From Candidatus Midichloria sp. (GTDB lineage Bacteria > Pseudomonadota > Alphaproteobacteria > Rickettsiales > Midichloriaceae), in the NCBI GenBank assembly GCA_030060845.1, contig CP094379.1:1-64000 (forward strand): a DNA stretch of 64,000 nucleotides. The letters are read 5' to 3'. Within the stretch, counting starts at the first letter, position 1. Each line of letters begins with the position of its first letter. Below are positions 1 to 8,086 of the stretch, piece after piece. A model generated the notes under the pieces. The model ran no database searches, was not told where the DNA came from, and was given only the letters and a program-made list of their open reading frames with translations. A program made the translations under genes and the position numbers.

Positions 1-1416
1 ATGGACTTTAATCATCTACCGCATAATTTAATACTCGATAAAAATAGAGTGGATGAAGGTATATTCGTTTACAATGCCTTATTTGAAAAGATTAAAGAAG
101 AATATGGTAATACAGTCTTTACCAATTGGTTTTCTCACATATCTTTCAAATCTCTTTCAGATCAAACGTTAACAATTGCTGCTCCGAGCAAGTTTGTAAG
201 AGAGTGGGTTATTTTAAATTATTTTACTAAAATTTATAAAATACTAGAGTTATTTAATGGTTTGGTTAAAAGAATTGATATTATTGTAGAAACCAGCACT
301 TCAAGCATAGATTTGCCTGTTTTAAGTAATAATCAAATTAATAAGATAGAGGAGGTTACAGAAACAGATAAGAATGATTTTTCTTTTTCATTTGATAATA
401 GATTTTCTTTTGAAAACTTTACTGTTGGCTCTAGTAATAAAATGGCATTTTCTGCTGCACAAAATATGGCGGGTTTTAATCATAATTGGCATAGTTCTGC
501 GATTAATTGTAATACCTTGTTTATACATGGAGCGGTGGGGATGGGTAAGACACATCTTTTATACGCGATTGCAAATCGTATAAGTAAGAATTATCCAGGT
601 AAATCGATATGTTATTTAAGTGCGGAAAAATTTATGCATCGTTATATGATGGCTGTGCGTAAAAATGAGCTGATCAACTTTAAGGAGAATTTGAGGTCTT
701 TAGATATATTATTATTTGACGATTTACAGTTCATATGCGATAAAAGCAGCACTCAAAAGGAATTTGCGAATACGGTTAATGCACTAATAGAATCTAATAA
801 AAAGATGGTTATAGCTTGTGACCGCTCTCCATATAACTTAGATCTAGATCCAAGGACTAAATCCAGGGTAGCAAGTGGGGTTGTAGCTGAGATACAAGCT
901 GCTGATTTTGATTTAAGATTGAATATATTAAAGCAAAAATCTGATTTAATGCAGATTACTATAAAAGATGAAATATTAAGCTATTTAGCAACTAGTATTT
1001 CATCTAATATAAGAGAATTAGAAGGTTCATTAAATAAATTAGTGACTTATTGTAGTTTAAACGAGATGCCCATTACTTTAGGAACTTGCAAAAATACTTT
1101 AAAAGATTGCATAAAAGCGCATGAGCAAGATGTATCTGTAGCAAAAATAATCCAAGCTGTTGCTGAATTGAATGCTGTTACGAAAGCAGAAATTTTATCC
1201 AAAAGCAGGTTAGCAAAATTAGTTTACTTGAGACAAATGGTTGCTTTCCTTGCAAAAGAAATTACTAAAAGTAGCTTGCAGGAAATTGGCAAGCAGTTGG
1301 GTGGAAAGAACCATGCTACGATTATTTATTATATGAGGCAATTTGAACAAAAAATTGAAAGACGACCTGCTATAAAGGATGAACTAGACAATATAAAAAA
1401 TTTTATCTCTAATTAA
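1..1416 (+). CDS. dnaA: Chromosomal replication initiator DnaA
   Basis: DnaA binds DnaA boxes at oriC, forms an ATP-dependent filament and melts the origin. The 471-residue protein has the expected order: an N-terminal helicase-loading domain (about residues 25-95), a short low-complexity linker, the AAA+ ATPase with Walker A GAVGMGKT at 177-184 and Walker B with DD at 240-241, and a C-terminal helix-turn-helix domain with GGKNHAT at 434-440 (canonical form GGRDHTT). Its length is normal. The window opens exactly on its ATG, so promoter and RBS are not visible. The 3' end abuts decayed flagellar genes on the other strand, whose last remnant ends within a few bases of the dnaA stop. Confidence 0.97.
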   Translation: MDFNHLPHNLILDKNRVDEGIFVYNALFEKIKEEYGNTVFTNWFSHISFKSLSDQTLTIAAPSKFVREWVILNYFTKIYKILELFNGLVKRIDIIVETSTSSIDLPVLSNNQINKIEEVTETDKNDFSFSFDNRFSFENFTVGSSNKMAFSAAQNMAGFNHNWHSSAINCNTLFIHGAVGMGKTHLLYAIANRISKNYPGKSICYLSAEKFMHRYMMAVRKNELINFKENLRSLDILLFDDLQFICDKSSTQKEFANTVNALIESNKKMVIACDRSPYNLDLDPRTKSRVASGVVAEIQAADFDLRLNILKQKSDLMQITIKDEILSYLATSISSNIRELEGSLNKLVTYCSLNEMPITLGTCKNTLKDCIKAHEQDVSVAKIIQAVAELNAVTKAEILSKSRLAKLVYLRQMVAFLAKEITKSSLQEIGKQLGGKNHATIIYYMRQFEQKIERRPAIKDELDNIKNFISN

Positions 1417-1660
1417 AATACTATTTCTTGTAATGTAACTTCTGATTCAGCAACAGCTGCCATTACTTCAACAGCATTGCCATTTCCTTTAATTGCAGAA
1501 TTTATCTCTGTTTTTCAGCTTTTTTAATTTTTTCTAAGTCGATCTCTGATTAATTTCTCAAAAACATCTGAGAAGCTGAAATTATTTCTATTGCTTGGTG
1601 TACTAAAAAAACTTTGGAGGCTAGATAGATTGTTACTGAGAATATTTTTTGAAATGCTAA
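1413..1660 (-). pseudogene. fliE: Flagellar hook-basal body protein FliE, decayed
   Basis: Reading the minus strand gives an N-terminal stretch with FSFSDVFEKLIRD, two in-frame stops, then a run containing VMAAVAESEVTLQEIVF. This matches the conserved alphaproteobacterial FliE region (AVAEAEVTLQxVVxIRDKV). FliE joins the MS ring to the rod of the flagellar basal body. The frame stops at 1413, before the conserved C-terminal helix, so the gene has internal stops and has lost its 3' end against dnaA. It is third in a flgB-flgC-fliE order, the classical rod operon, which supports the call. Confidence 0.8.
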
Positions 1661-1664
1661 TTGT

Positions 1665-1875
1665 GATAGGAGTACTATATTTAAATCATTTTCTTTCTGT
1701 AAGGGTCTTCTTCCTGGCTTTTACCTGTAACTTCAAAATTAGCAATATTTTGTGTCACTACTTTTAATTTCTTGCCCTGTGACTGCATGCCAGAAACTGC
1801 TATTCTAGAAGCAGAGATACCAACAGGTCTTCAGTTGCTATAGCAAAGCTAGCAAAAATTAAATCTACTAGCAAC
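1665..1875 (-). pseudogene. flgC: Flagellar basal-body rod protein FlgC, decayed
   Basis: The minus-strand translation contains RIAVSGMQSQGKKLKV followed by VVTQNIANFEVT and EEDPYRRK-like EEDPYRKKM. This is the FlgC signature (SGMxAQxxRLxVxxxNIANxxTT...PYRRK). FlgC is a proximal rod subunit of the flagellum. Only about 45 residues can be read before a stop at the PYRKKM position, the upstream part is out of frame, and the C-terminal half is not recognisable. It lies directly after flgB and before fliE. The identification is firm from the motif; the exact limits are approximate. Confidence 0.8.
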
Positions 1876-2315
1876 AATATAAGAGTATGCAGTATCACTT
1901 ATTACCTCCAGATAAAGCTGTTTATATCATAGATTTACTTTTATAAAGGAGATTTGCGAGTTCTTCAATTTTCAAGGAATTCTCGCTTTTTTCGCAAATT
2001 CAGCCTCAACTGTTACTTCATTACCTTTAGGCTTTAATTCCAATACTTCTGCTTTTGATAAACTTATACCAGTAGTTGATTCAAAAGGGATGTGTAGGCT
2101 ATTTGTTAAATCTAGGGATAATCCACTGCTATCAATAGGCCTTTCAACTTTTTTAGGTAAATAATTAGAAGTATTAGCATTCGCTATATTTTTAGAGAGC
2201 AGCATGTCTTTTATAGTCAAATAATTAAGTTGCTGAGAGAGTCTTCAAAAGTTATAGCACTTGAAGCATTTGCACTTAATAGGATTGTTAGGAAAAATGT
2301 AACAGATAACTTCAT
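1876..2315 (-). pseudogene. flgB: Flagellar basal-body rod protein FlgB, decayed
   Basis: The best-preserved piece is an 82-codon frame (2220-1972) with LLSKNIANANTSNYLPKK near its start, the FlgB rod motif, and GNEVTVEAEFAKKA, the FlgB GNxVxxExEMxKxA region. After a frameshift near 1975 the minus strand continues with KIEELANLLYKSKSMI, a TAA in place of a sense codon, then TALSGGNK, which looks like a normal FlgB C-terminus. Upstream, an ATG at 2315 opens a hydrophobic leader ending in ASSAITFEDSLSNL in another frame, so there are at least two frameshifts and one stop. The hydrophobic leader is unusual for FlgB, which is normally exported by the flagellar secretion system. Confidence 0.85.
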
Positions 2316-2330
2316 TTATTACACTTCCAA

Positions 2331-2954
2331 TCATTCATAAAAATTTCTCCCCCTTTTTGTAAGTTCATGGTAAATGAGGTTATCTAGCAAGTCGGGAGAA
2401 ATTGTTGCGATATCTGCGCCTAATCTTGCTGATTCAATAAAATGTTCTGTATTTCTAATAGAGGCTACTATTATTTTAGTTTTTATAGATGGGTAATTGG
2501 AATAAATTTCACAGATATCTGCGATTAATTTCAAACCATTTTGCCCAATGTCATCAAGCCTTCCAATAAATGGAGAAACATACTCAGCTCCCATTTTTGC
2601 AGCTAATATAGCTTGAGAAGGGGAAAAACATAAAGTCATATTAACGTTGATACCTCTTGAAGAAAGTTTCTTGCAAGTAATTAAGCCATTCTTGGTAATA
2701 GGCAGTTTAATTGTTATCTGTTCACCTAATTTACAATACTCCATAGCCTCTCTAAACATGCCTTCAATTTCTGATGAAATAACTTCAACACTAATAGAAG
2801 TTTTGATAGTTTCACAAATTGCAGTCACTGCTTTGAAAATTGAGAGGCCGGAATGTGCTATAATAGAAGGATTTATTGTGATACCATCAACAAACCCCAT
2901 CTCATAGTATCTTCTTATTATACCTATATCGCAAGTATCTAAAAAAATTTTCAT
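2331..2954 (-). CDS. tal: Transaldolase (TalC / fructose-6-phosphate aldolase-like)
   Basis: A 207-residue class I aldolase of the small transaldolase group, which moves dihydroxyacetone units between sugar phosphates in the non-oxidative pentose phosphate pathway. It opens with MKIFLDTCD, followed by TINPS near residue 27. The Schiff-base lysine is K83 in the motif TIKLPIT, followed by the family's conserved segment with VNMTLCFSPSQA and YVSPFIGRLDDIG. The length is normal. It starts immediately after the stop of the small upstream gene, so the two are probably co-transcribed, and the dead flgB follows 15 bp downstream. It is intact although the rest of the transcription unit is decaying. 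Confidence 0.9.
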   Translation of the reverse strand: MKIFLDTCDIGIIRRYYEMGFVDGITINPSIIAHSGLSIFKAVTAICETIKTSISVEVISSEIEGMFREAMEYCKLGEQITIKLPITKNGLITCKKLSSRGINVNMTLCFSPSQAILAAKMGAEYVSPFIGRLDDIGQNGLKLIADICEIYSNYPSIKTKIIVASIRNTEHFIESARLGADIATISPDLLDNLIYHELTKRGRNFYE

Positions 2955-3203
2955 CTATTTATTTGAAAATTGCTCAATAATTTTACCTATATCAGACATA
3001 TTACCTGTAGAATTTTTAATATTTCCTAGAATATTATTGATATTGGAATTAAAGGAATTAACAGTTGAATTAATTGTTTGAGTAATATTATTAGAGAAGC
3101 CTTGCATTACTTTATTCATGCAAGAATTACTAAACATGCTGATTATAAATGAGAACACAAGCATCCAGAACATAAGATTTACAACAGCGCGCATAATACT
3201 CAA
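2955..3203 (-). CDS. Small membrane-anchored protein of unknown function
   Basis: I do not recognise this 82-residue protein. It starts with one hydrophobic segment (about residues 9-24, VVNLMFWMLVFSFIISMF) followed by a polar, asparagine-, serine- and isoleucine-rich tail with an amphipathic, probably helical pattern. This suggests a single-pass inner-membrane protein or an uncleaved signal anchor. It is first in a minus-strand unit with tal and the decayed flagellar rod genes and abuts tal without a gap. The lack of stops beside heavily broken neighbours suggests it is still used. Confidence 0.6.
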   Translation of the reverse strand: MSIMRAVVNLMFWMLVFSFIISMFSNSCMNKVMQGFSNNITQTINSTVNSFNSNINNILGNIKNSTGNMSDIGKIIEQFSNK

Positions 3204-3272
3204 ATTAAAAAACTATATAAAATATGTTAACATAATTCTAGTATAAGTAAAAATGATTGTGATAAGATTTTC

Positions 3273-3300
3273 TTGCAATCTATATGATTTTGTATATATT
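3273..3300 (+). promoter_or_regulatory. Possible sigma70-type promoter for the rpsF operon
   Basis: TTGCAA at 3273-3278 and TATATT at 3295-3300 are separated by 16 bp, about 70 bp upstream of the rpsF start. An AGGAAGGAG ribosome binding site lies at 3350-3358. The region is AT-rich, so chance matches are likely. Confidence 0.4.
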
Positions 3301-3367
3301 GCTTATACTTGAGTTCTACTATTTGTTATTGTAGATTTTATTTATTCAGGAAGGAGTTAGCTAGAGG

Positions 3368-3715
3368 ATGTCGTTTTATGAGTGCGTCTTTATTGTGAGA
3401 CAAGATATACCAGCTCAGGATGTGCATAGAGCAGCAGATGTTTTTATGCAATTAATTGGGAAATTTAAAAGTGAATTAATTAAAAAGGAGTATTGGGGGC
3501 TTCGCACTCTAGCTCATATAATTAAAAAGAATAAAAAAGGTCATTACGTAATGTTAGGACTAAAGGCAGAACCAGCTGCAATTAATGAATTGGAGCGGCA
3601 CTTCAAAATAAGTGAAGATGTGTTACGTTATATATGTTTAAAATGTGACTCTATAGATCAGAATCCTTCTCCTATGATGAGTGCACCTTCTGAACTAAAA
3701 GCTGCAGCCCAGTAA
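3368..3715 (+). CDS. rpsF: 30S ribosomal protein S6
   Basis: A 115-residue S6 that binds 16S rRNA in the central domain of the 30S subunit together with S18. It begins [14 protein letters not shown], the typical first beta strand, and carries [14 protein letters not shown] in the middle, equivalent to the family's EyWGxRxLAYxI, then the HYVMLGLKA strand. The C-terminal tail is short and Ala/Pro-rich. It is first in the conserved cluster rpsF-rpsR-rplI, with a strong AGGAAGGAG ribosome binding site 9 bp before the ATG. Confidence 0.96.
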   Translation: MSFYECVFIVRQDIPAQDVHRAADVFMQLIGKFKSELIKKEYWGLRTLAHIIKKNKKGHYVMLGLKAEPAAINELERHFKISEDVLRYICLKCDSIDQNPSPMMSAPSELKAAAQ

Positions 3716-3737
3716 ATTTATAGTAAAAAAGATAATT

Positions 3738-3989
3738 ATGATTGATAGCATTATTTCTAACTCGGTACTTTTTAACAAGACTACGAACAGTTTAAAAAGT
3801 GATAAGTGCCCGCTTGAAGGCGTCGACGTAAATTATAAAAATCCTGAACTATTAAGAAGGTTTATCTCAAAAGGTGGACGTATACTGCCAAGAAGATTAA
3901 CTGGGGTTCATGCTAAAAATCAACGTAAGTTATGCAAAGCAGTTAAAATTGCGCGTATTTTGGCTTTATTGCCTTTTTCTCAAGTTTAA
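3738..3989 (+). CDS. rpsR: 30S ribosomal protein S18
   Basis: An 83-residue S18, partner of S6 on the 30S platform. The diagnostic core is [20 protein letters not shown] at about residues 33-52, followed by [13 protein letters not shown] and the C-terminal [11 protein letters not shown]. The N-terminus is slightly extended and polar compared with E. coli S18. It lies 22 bp after rpsF and 24 bp before rplI, as in most bacteria. Confidence 0.96.
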   Translation: MIDSIISNSVLFNKTTNSLKSDKCPLEGVDVNYKNPELLRRFISKGGRILPRRLTGVHAKNQRKLCKAVKIARILALLPFSQV

Positions 3990-4013
3990 TACTTTATTTG
4001 TTGGAAGAGTATA

Positions 4014-4532
4014 ATGGAAGTGATCTTATTAGAAAAAATTTCTGGCCTTGGAGAGATAGGTTCAGTAGTAAGAGTAAAAAAGGGTTTTGCAAAGAACTAT
4101 TTAATTCCTCGCAAGAAAGTTTTGCGAGCCACTGCACAAAATAAGGAAATATTTGAGCAGCAAAAAGCATTGCTTAATCAACAAAATCTTGAGAAGAGGG
4201 CAGCTGCGGAACTTAATGCTCGAAATATTAACAATAAAGTTGTGTCAATTATCAGACAAGCAGGAGAAGATGGAAGGTTATATGGTTCTGTAACTGCTAG
4301 AAACATTGCTAAGGCTATTTCTTCTGCTTCAGGGCTCAGTATTTATGATGAAATGATTATTATAAATAAAAAGATTAAGGAAATTGGGTTATATGAGGTC
4401 TCAATTAATTTGCATGCTGATGTCCATTCAAATATTAAAGTAAACGTAGCTCGTAGTGAGCAAGAAGCTGAGGCTGCATTAAAAGCATTAGAGGCTAAGG
4501 TTCAAGTTAATAAAGAAGAAGTAAAGTCTTAA
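4014..4532 (+). CDS. rplI: 50S ribosomal protein L9
   Basis: A 172-residue L9, the two-domain protein that binds 23S rRNA near the L1 stalk and reaches across to neighbouring ribosomes. The N-terminal domain carries the hallmark [20 protein letters not shown] and [19 protein letters not shown], followed by the long connecting helix (about residues 42-75) and the C-terminal domain with [15 protein letters not shown]. The C-terminal tail is somewhat longer than in E. coli and rich in E, K and A. It is third in the rpsF-rpsR-rplI cluster. Confidence 0.96.
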   Translation: MEVILLEKISGLGEIGSVVRVKKGFAKNYLIPRKKVLRATAQNKEIFEQQKALLNQQNLEKRAAAELNARNINNKVVSIIRQAGEDGRLYGSVTARNIAKAISSASGLSIYDEMIIINKKIKEIGLYEVSINLHADVHSNIKVNVARSEQEAEAALKALEAKVQVNKEEVKS

Positions 4533-4548
4533 GAAAAGGAGGGCGATT

Positions 4549-4920
4549 ATGGCAAGAATTACTATAGAAGATTGTCTAACGAAAGTGGATGATAGGTTTG
4601 CGCTTGTTGTGTTAGCGGCACAAAGAGCTAGAGATCTCGCTTTTGGTGCTACTTCTCTTGTTCCTAAAAACAATGATAAGTACGCTGTAATTGCTCTTAG
4701 AGAGATTGCGGATTCAGCATTAGATATCAACTCACTCCAAGAAGCTATTATTAAAAAAAATCAGCGTAAGCAGCTATTGCAAGTTGAAGATCAATTTGAA
4801 ACAGTAGATGAAAAAACTGAATCTGCATACCAACAAGCTATGGCTAATTTTGCAGCTCCTTCTCGCAAAAAACATTCCTCCAATGATGATGAAGATGTAG
4901 ATGATGAAATAAGTGATTAA
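4549..4920 (+). CDS. rpoZ: RNA polymerase omega subunit
   Basis: Omega helps fold and assemble the beta-prime subunit of RNA polymerase. The 123-residue protein starts [20 protein letters not shown] and continues [13 protein letters not shown], the conserved omega core. The second half is low-complexity and acidic ([17 protein letters not shown]), a common alphaproteobacterial extension. The gene is 16 bp after rplI with a clear AAAAGGAGGG ribosome binding site. Placing rpoZ after rplI couples ribosome and polymerase supply. Confidence 0.95.
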   Translation: MARITIEDCLTKVDDRFALVVLAAQRARDLAFGATSLVPKNNDKYAVIALREIADSALDINSLQEAIIKKNQRKQLLQVEDQFETVDEKTESAYQQAMANFAAPSRKKHSSNDDEDVDDEISD

Positions 4921-4941
4921 AAATATCAAAACATTTTTCAT

Positions 4942-5088
4942 ATGTGTGATAATTATTTTTATATTTTTTTAAGCTATTCTATTTTTACTGCTTTCATTGT
5001 TTTTTTAAGCGTTTCTTTTTTCTATAACTTTAAAAAAGCTGCTGGTTTTTCAAAATCTATTATAAAGAATCAAAAGAAATTACAATAA
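4942..5088 (+). CDS. Small membrane protein, possibly CcmD-like
   Basis: An open frame of 48 codons starts 21 bp after the rpoZ stop. It has one hydrophobic segment (about residues 4-28, FLSYSIFTAFIVFLSVSFF) and then a basic tail with YNFKKA and KSIIKNQKKLQ. The layout Tyr-containing membrane helix followed at once by a basic cytoplasmic tail is that of CcmD, the tiny haem-exporter subunit of cytochrome c maturation in alphaproteobacteria. The match is by pattern only, so this is tentative; it could be an unrelated small membrane protein or a chance frame in AT-rich DNA. Confidence 0.4.
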   Translation: MCDNYFYIFLSYSIFTAFIVFLSVSFFYNFKKAAGFSKSIIKNQKKLQ

Positions 5089-5102
5089 TTCATTTTTTAA
5101 AT

Positions 5103-5143
5103 CTATAGCTCAAGGATTTCTATAGCTCAAGGATTTTAATTTG
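5103..5143 (+). repeat. Tandem copy of a dispersed-repeat terminus
   Basis: The 17-bp unit CTATAGCTCAAGGATTT occurs twice in a row (5103-5119 and 5120-5136), the second copy running on into TAATTTGAAT. The same end sequence in inverted orientation closes the element at 5527-5550, so about 430 bp are bracketed by an inverted repeat. Confidence 0.8.
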
Positions 5144-5364
5144 AATGGAGAAGTGAAGACTCAATAGTATCAACTTAAAAAAAGAGATTCTTAAATGAAA
5201 GGGGAAATGTCCAATGATAGGTTGCTATTTGCTACAGGTAAGTTAAAAGAGTTACACCAAGGACCATTAATATATATCTCTTTAACTTGAAGAATCAGTT
5301 GCATTCTCTTGTAAGGTACAAAGATAAAGGGTTTAGTACATTTGCTATAGTTAAAAATAGTGCT
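5144..5364. other. Non-coding interval inside the bracketed repeat
   Basis: I find no convincing gene. The interval is AT-rich with short frames only and lies between the inverted termini at 5103-5143 and 5527-5550. It may be insert DNA or degraded sequence. Confidence 0.4.
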
Positions 5365-5550
5365 TATTTGCTTTTTTTACGGCTGATCTTGGACGCTAAA
5401 CGCAGCCTAGGGACTGAAGGCTATCCGTATTAACAGCTCGCTTTAGCTTTTATCAATATTTTGGCATAATTTGACTAGGCGTAGCTTCAAGTGCCTCATG
5501 TATAATTCTACACTTTATCCCTATATTTAAATTAAAATCCTTGAGCTATA
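5365..5550 (+). repeat. Dispersed MITE-like repeat, long form (copy A)
   Basis: The segment runs from TTGCTTTTTTTACGGC through a locally GC-rich part to ATCAATATTTTGGCATAATT, then GACTAGGCGTAGC, CTCATGTATAATTC, and ends AAATTAAAATCCTTGAGCTATA. The last 90 bp resemble copies at 24677-24784 and 28815-28898; the first part resembles 13583-13690 and 41930-42045. It ends exactly at the stop codon of the neighbouring DD-carboxypeptidase gene. Confidence 0.65.
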
Positions 5551-6531
5551 TTACCTACCCTGCCTTACTCCCTTTACTACATAAGTCTGATCATTTTGTA
5601 GGATACCGAATATATCTGGTTTTCTATTTAAATGAGACATAGGCTTGTTGCTGGTAACCTTAGTGGTGACAATGGGCTTTTTTATTGGTGCTTTATAGGA
5701 GATAGATCTATAAGCAGTCTCTAATAGTGCTAGAGTATGGTAATCTCTACTTGCTGCAGTGTTACCTCCCATAACGACTGCAATAAGCCTACCTTCAGGC
5801 CTCTTAGCTGTAGTTATAATATTGAAGCCGGAATCATTTATGTAGCCGGTTTTCATACCATCTACCCATTTGTTTTTTCTTAAAACATGATTGTGACTTT
5901 TAATGATTTGGTTACTAAATTTAAAAGATGTACGAGAAAATAGATGATAAAATTTGGAGTGATTGCGTTGCATTGCTAAGGCTAAAATAGCCATATCATG
6001 AGCAGTGGTGATCTGCCTACGGTCTGGTAAACCACTTGCGTTACAAAAAACAGTATTTTTCATTCCAAGTAGTCTAGCTTTTATATTCATAAGCTTAACA
6101 AAATTTTCTTCAGAATCACTAATTGCTTCGGCAATCCCAACAGCAACATCATTCGCAGATCTCACAATTAAAGCTAATATGGCTTCTTTTACTTTTATTT
6201 TGGTTCCTGGTTTTAGATTTAAGTTTATTCTTGGTTGAGAAGCAGCATTTTTTGAGATTTTGATAATATGGTTTGGGTGTATCTTGCCTTTTTTTATTTC
6301 ATCAAATAGTATATATATTGTCATAATTTTTGCTAATGATGCAGGATACCTAATCATTTTTGCGTTATGAGAGTGTATAATCTTGCCATTTTCGGAATTC
6401 ACTATAAGACTGGCATACTTAGATGAGTATACAAAGTCATGATAATTTATAGAAAAGGCGCTAAAGGACCTTATTGTAAATAAAAACAGTACTAGGATTA
6501 CTAACTGTAATCTCCTAAAAGATTTTATCAC
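5551..6531 (-). CDS. dacA: D-alanyl-D-alanine carboxypeptidase (PBP5/6 family)
   Basis: A low-molecular-weight penicillin-binding protein that trims the terminal D-Ala from peptidoglycan stem peptides in the periplasm. The 326-residue protein has an N-terminal signal peptide (hydrophobic residues 8-25) and all three serine-peptidase motifs: S65-L-A-K68, S125-A-N127 and K227-T-G229. The segment around GYINDSGFNIITTAKR is typical of the family. The C-terminal domain is short compared with E. coli PBP5 (about 400 residues). A dispersed repeat ends at its stop codon and may have replaced part of the 3' end. It is intact, unlike the mrcA homologue at 9.6-10.4 kb. Confidence 0.92.
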   Translation of the reverse strand: MIKSFRRLQLVILVLFLFTIRSFSAFSINYHDFVYSSKYASLIVNSENGKIIHSHNAKMIRYPASLAKIMTIYILFDEIKKGKIHPNHIIKISKNAASQPRINLNLKPGTKIKVKEAILALIVRSANDVAVGIAEAISDSEENFVKLMNIKARLLGMKNTVFCNASGLPDRRQITTAHDMAILALAMQRNHSKFYHLFSRTSFKFSNQIIKSHNHVLRKNKWVDGMKTGYINDSGFNIITTAKRPEGRLIAVVMGGNTAASRDYHTLALLETAYRSISYKAPIKKPIVTTKVTSNKPMSHLNRKPDIFGILQNDQTYVVKGVRQGR

Positions 6532-6677
6532 GGCAAAAAATAATTTTTTATAACAAACAAGATATATAAATAAGCATTAATGTAATTTGAAGTTTTTTGC
6601 AACATATTGCTTTGTTATGAACTCTACAATATTGTGACAAAATATTTTTTTGATTAATTTTAACTTAAAATCGAATT

Positions 6678-7538
6678 ATGAGGCAGTCTTTATTTTTTCA
6701 AGAATTAGAGGAAATAGCTAAGGTAATTGATATGACGATAAGTAAGTTGCTTCCAACATCGTTCACAAAAAATGCAGATATTTTATTTGAAGCTGTGAGA
6801 TATTCTGCAATTTCAGCTAGCAAGAAAATCCGAGGATTTTTGTTAATTAAGACTGCTGATATATTCAATGTAAACCGTGAGCAATCAATTAAAATTGCAG
6901 CAGCAATTGAAATGATTCATACCTATTCCTTAATTCATGATGATTTACCTGCGATGGATAATGATGACTATAGAAGAGGTAAACCAAGTTGTCATAAGAA
7001 ATTTGGCGAAGCAATAGGAATTTTAGCTGGAGATGCATTGCTTACATATGCTTTTGAAATAATAGCCTCTGATCAAGCCAATATAGAGCCAATTTTACGT
7101 ATAAGGATTATGCAAGAAATGGCTAAAGCGATAGGGTTAAATGGTATGATTGGAGGGCAAGTTATTGATATTACAAGTCAAAACATGAATTACGATGAAC
7201 TAAAAGAAATGCACAAATTAAAGACTGCTGCTTTAATAGTTGCATCGTGTGTTTCTGGAGCAATTCTAGGTCATGCCCCTTCTGATGATATGTTAATCCT
7301 TAAAGAGTATGCAAATAAATTAGGTTTAATTTTTCAAATGGTCGACGATTTAATTGACGAAAAAAATGATAAAGAGAAAGCTAACACTAATCTTTTGAAT
7401 TTAATTCCAGAAGTTAAAATAAAAAAAGAAATAGAAGAACTTAAGAATATTGTTATTCAAGATTTAAAAAATTTAAAGAAATATAATGTATTGATATTGA
7501 TGGAGTTAGTCAATTATATAGTAAATCAGCGTAAATAA
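6678..7538 (+). CDS. ispA: Polyprenyl diphosphate synthase (IspA-like)
   Basis: A trans-prenyltransferase that condenses isopentenyl diphosphate with allylic diphosphates, giving farnesyl- or geranylgeranyl-diphosphate for quinones and undecaprenyl lipid carriers. The 286-residue protein has the first aspartate-rich motif at about residues 88-94 (DDLPAMD) followed by RRGKPSCHKKFGEA, and the second at 223-227 (DDLID) preceded by GLIFQM. The family core ASKKIRGF appears near residue 47. The C-terminus is a little short. The gene stands alone between intergenic regions. Chain length cannot be decided from sequence alone. Confidence 0.92.
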   Translation: MRQSLFFQELEEIAKVIDMTISKLLPTSFTKNADILFEAVRYSAISASKKIRGFLLIKTADIFNVNREQSIKIAAAIEMIHTYSLIHDDLPAMDNDDYRRGKPSCHKKFGEAIGILAGDALLTYAFEIIASDQANIEPILRIRIMQEMAKAIGLNGMIGGQVIDITSQNMNYDELKEMHKLKTAALIVASCVSGAILGHAPSDDMLILKEYANKLGLIFQMVDDLIDEKNDKEKANTNLLNLIPEVKIKKEIEELKNIVIQDLKNLKKYNVLILMELVNYIVNQRK

Positions 7539-8086
7539 TTTAAGTGTATTGTTGACTATTAGAGTAAGAATGTTGTTATATCACCATACAACGATAATAA
7601 AATAAAATTCTATTGATAATTTCTAGGACTGAGGATGATACTGAGGCAAGTGCAGCTCTTAATTTTATTGAAAGAAGTGAAGGAGATGGTGATGCAAGCA
7701 GCCTATGGAATTGATCTTAGTCATCGTCCTATAGGTTATGAATACATTTATAGCAGTACAGGATTTTGAGCAGATAATCGAAGCGGTACATAGAACTGTA
7801 GAAGAGCTTATGGCAGTAGCTAATGCTGCTGAAGTTCTGCAAAAAAGCAACTGTACTAAAACATTTGAATCTAGTGGCTCCAGTTGCAGCTGGTTCAGGC
7901 TAATGACTACCTTTAAGTTTGTAGGAGTGTGGGGCTGACAACCCTTGGGATTTTTGTCTTAATAGATCTAACAAAGCATCGCATGTTGCTTCATATCTAC
8001 ATAACTTTGATAATTAAATACAGTCAAATGGCAAGCTGAGCATGCTAATGTAGTAGGAGTGGCTTGTACACGGCTTCATAATCAAG
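7539..8086. other. Degraded region, coding remnants not identified
   Basis: The plus strand has short broken frames, for example TEASAALNFIERSEGDGD (about 7638-7690), AAYGIDLSHRPIGYEYIY (about 7694-7750) and a 66-codon frame at 7738-7938. They look protein-like but are separated by stops and frame changes. I cannot assign a family. The region directly flanks the IS4-like element and may be part of a gene broken by it. Confidence 0.4.
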
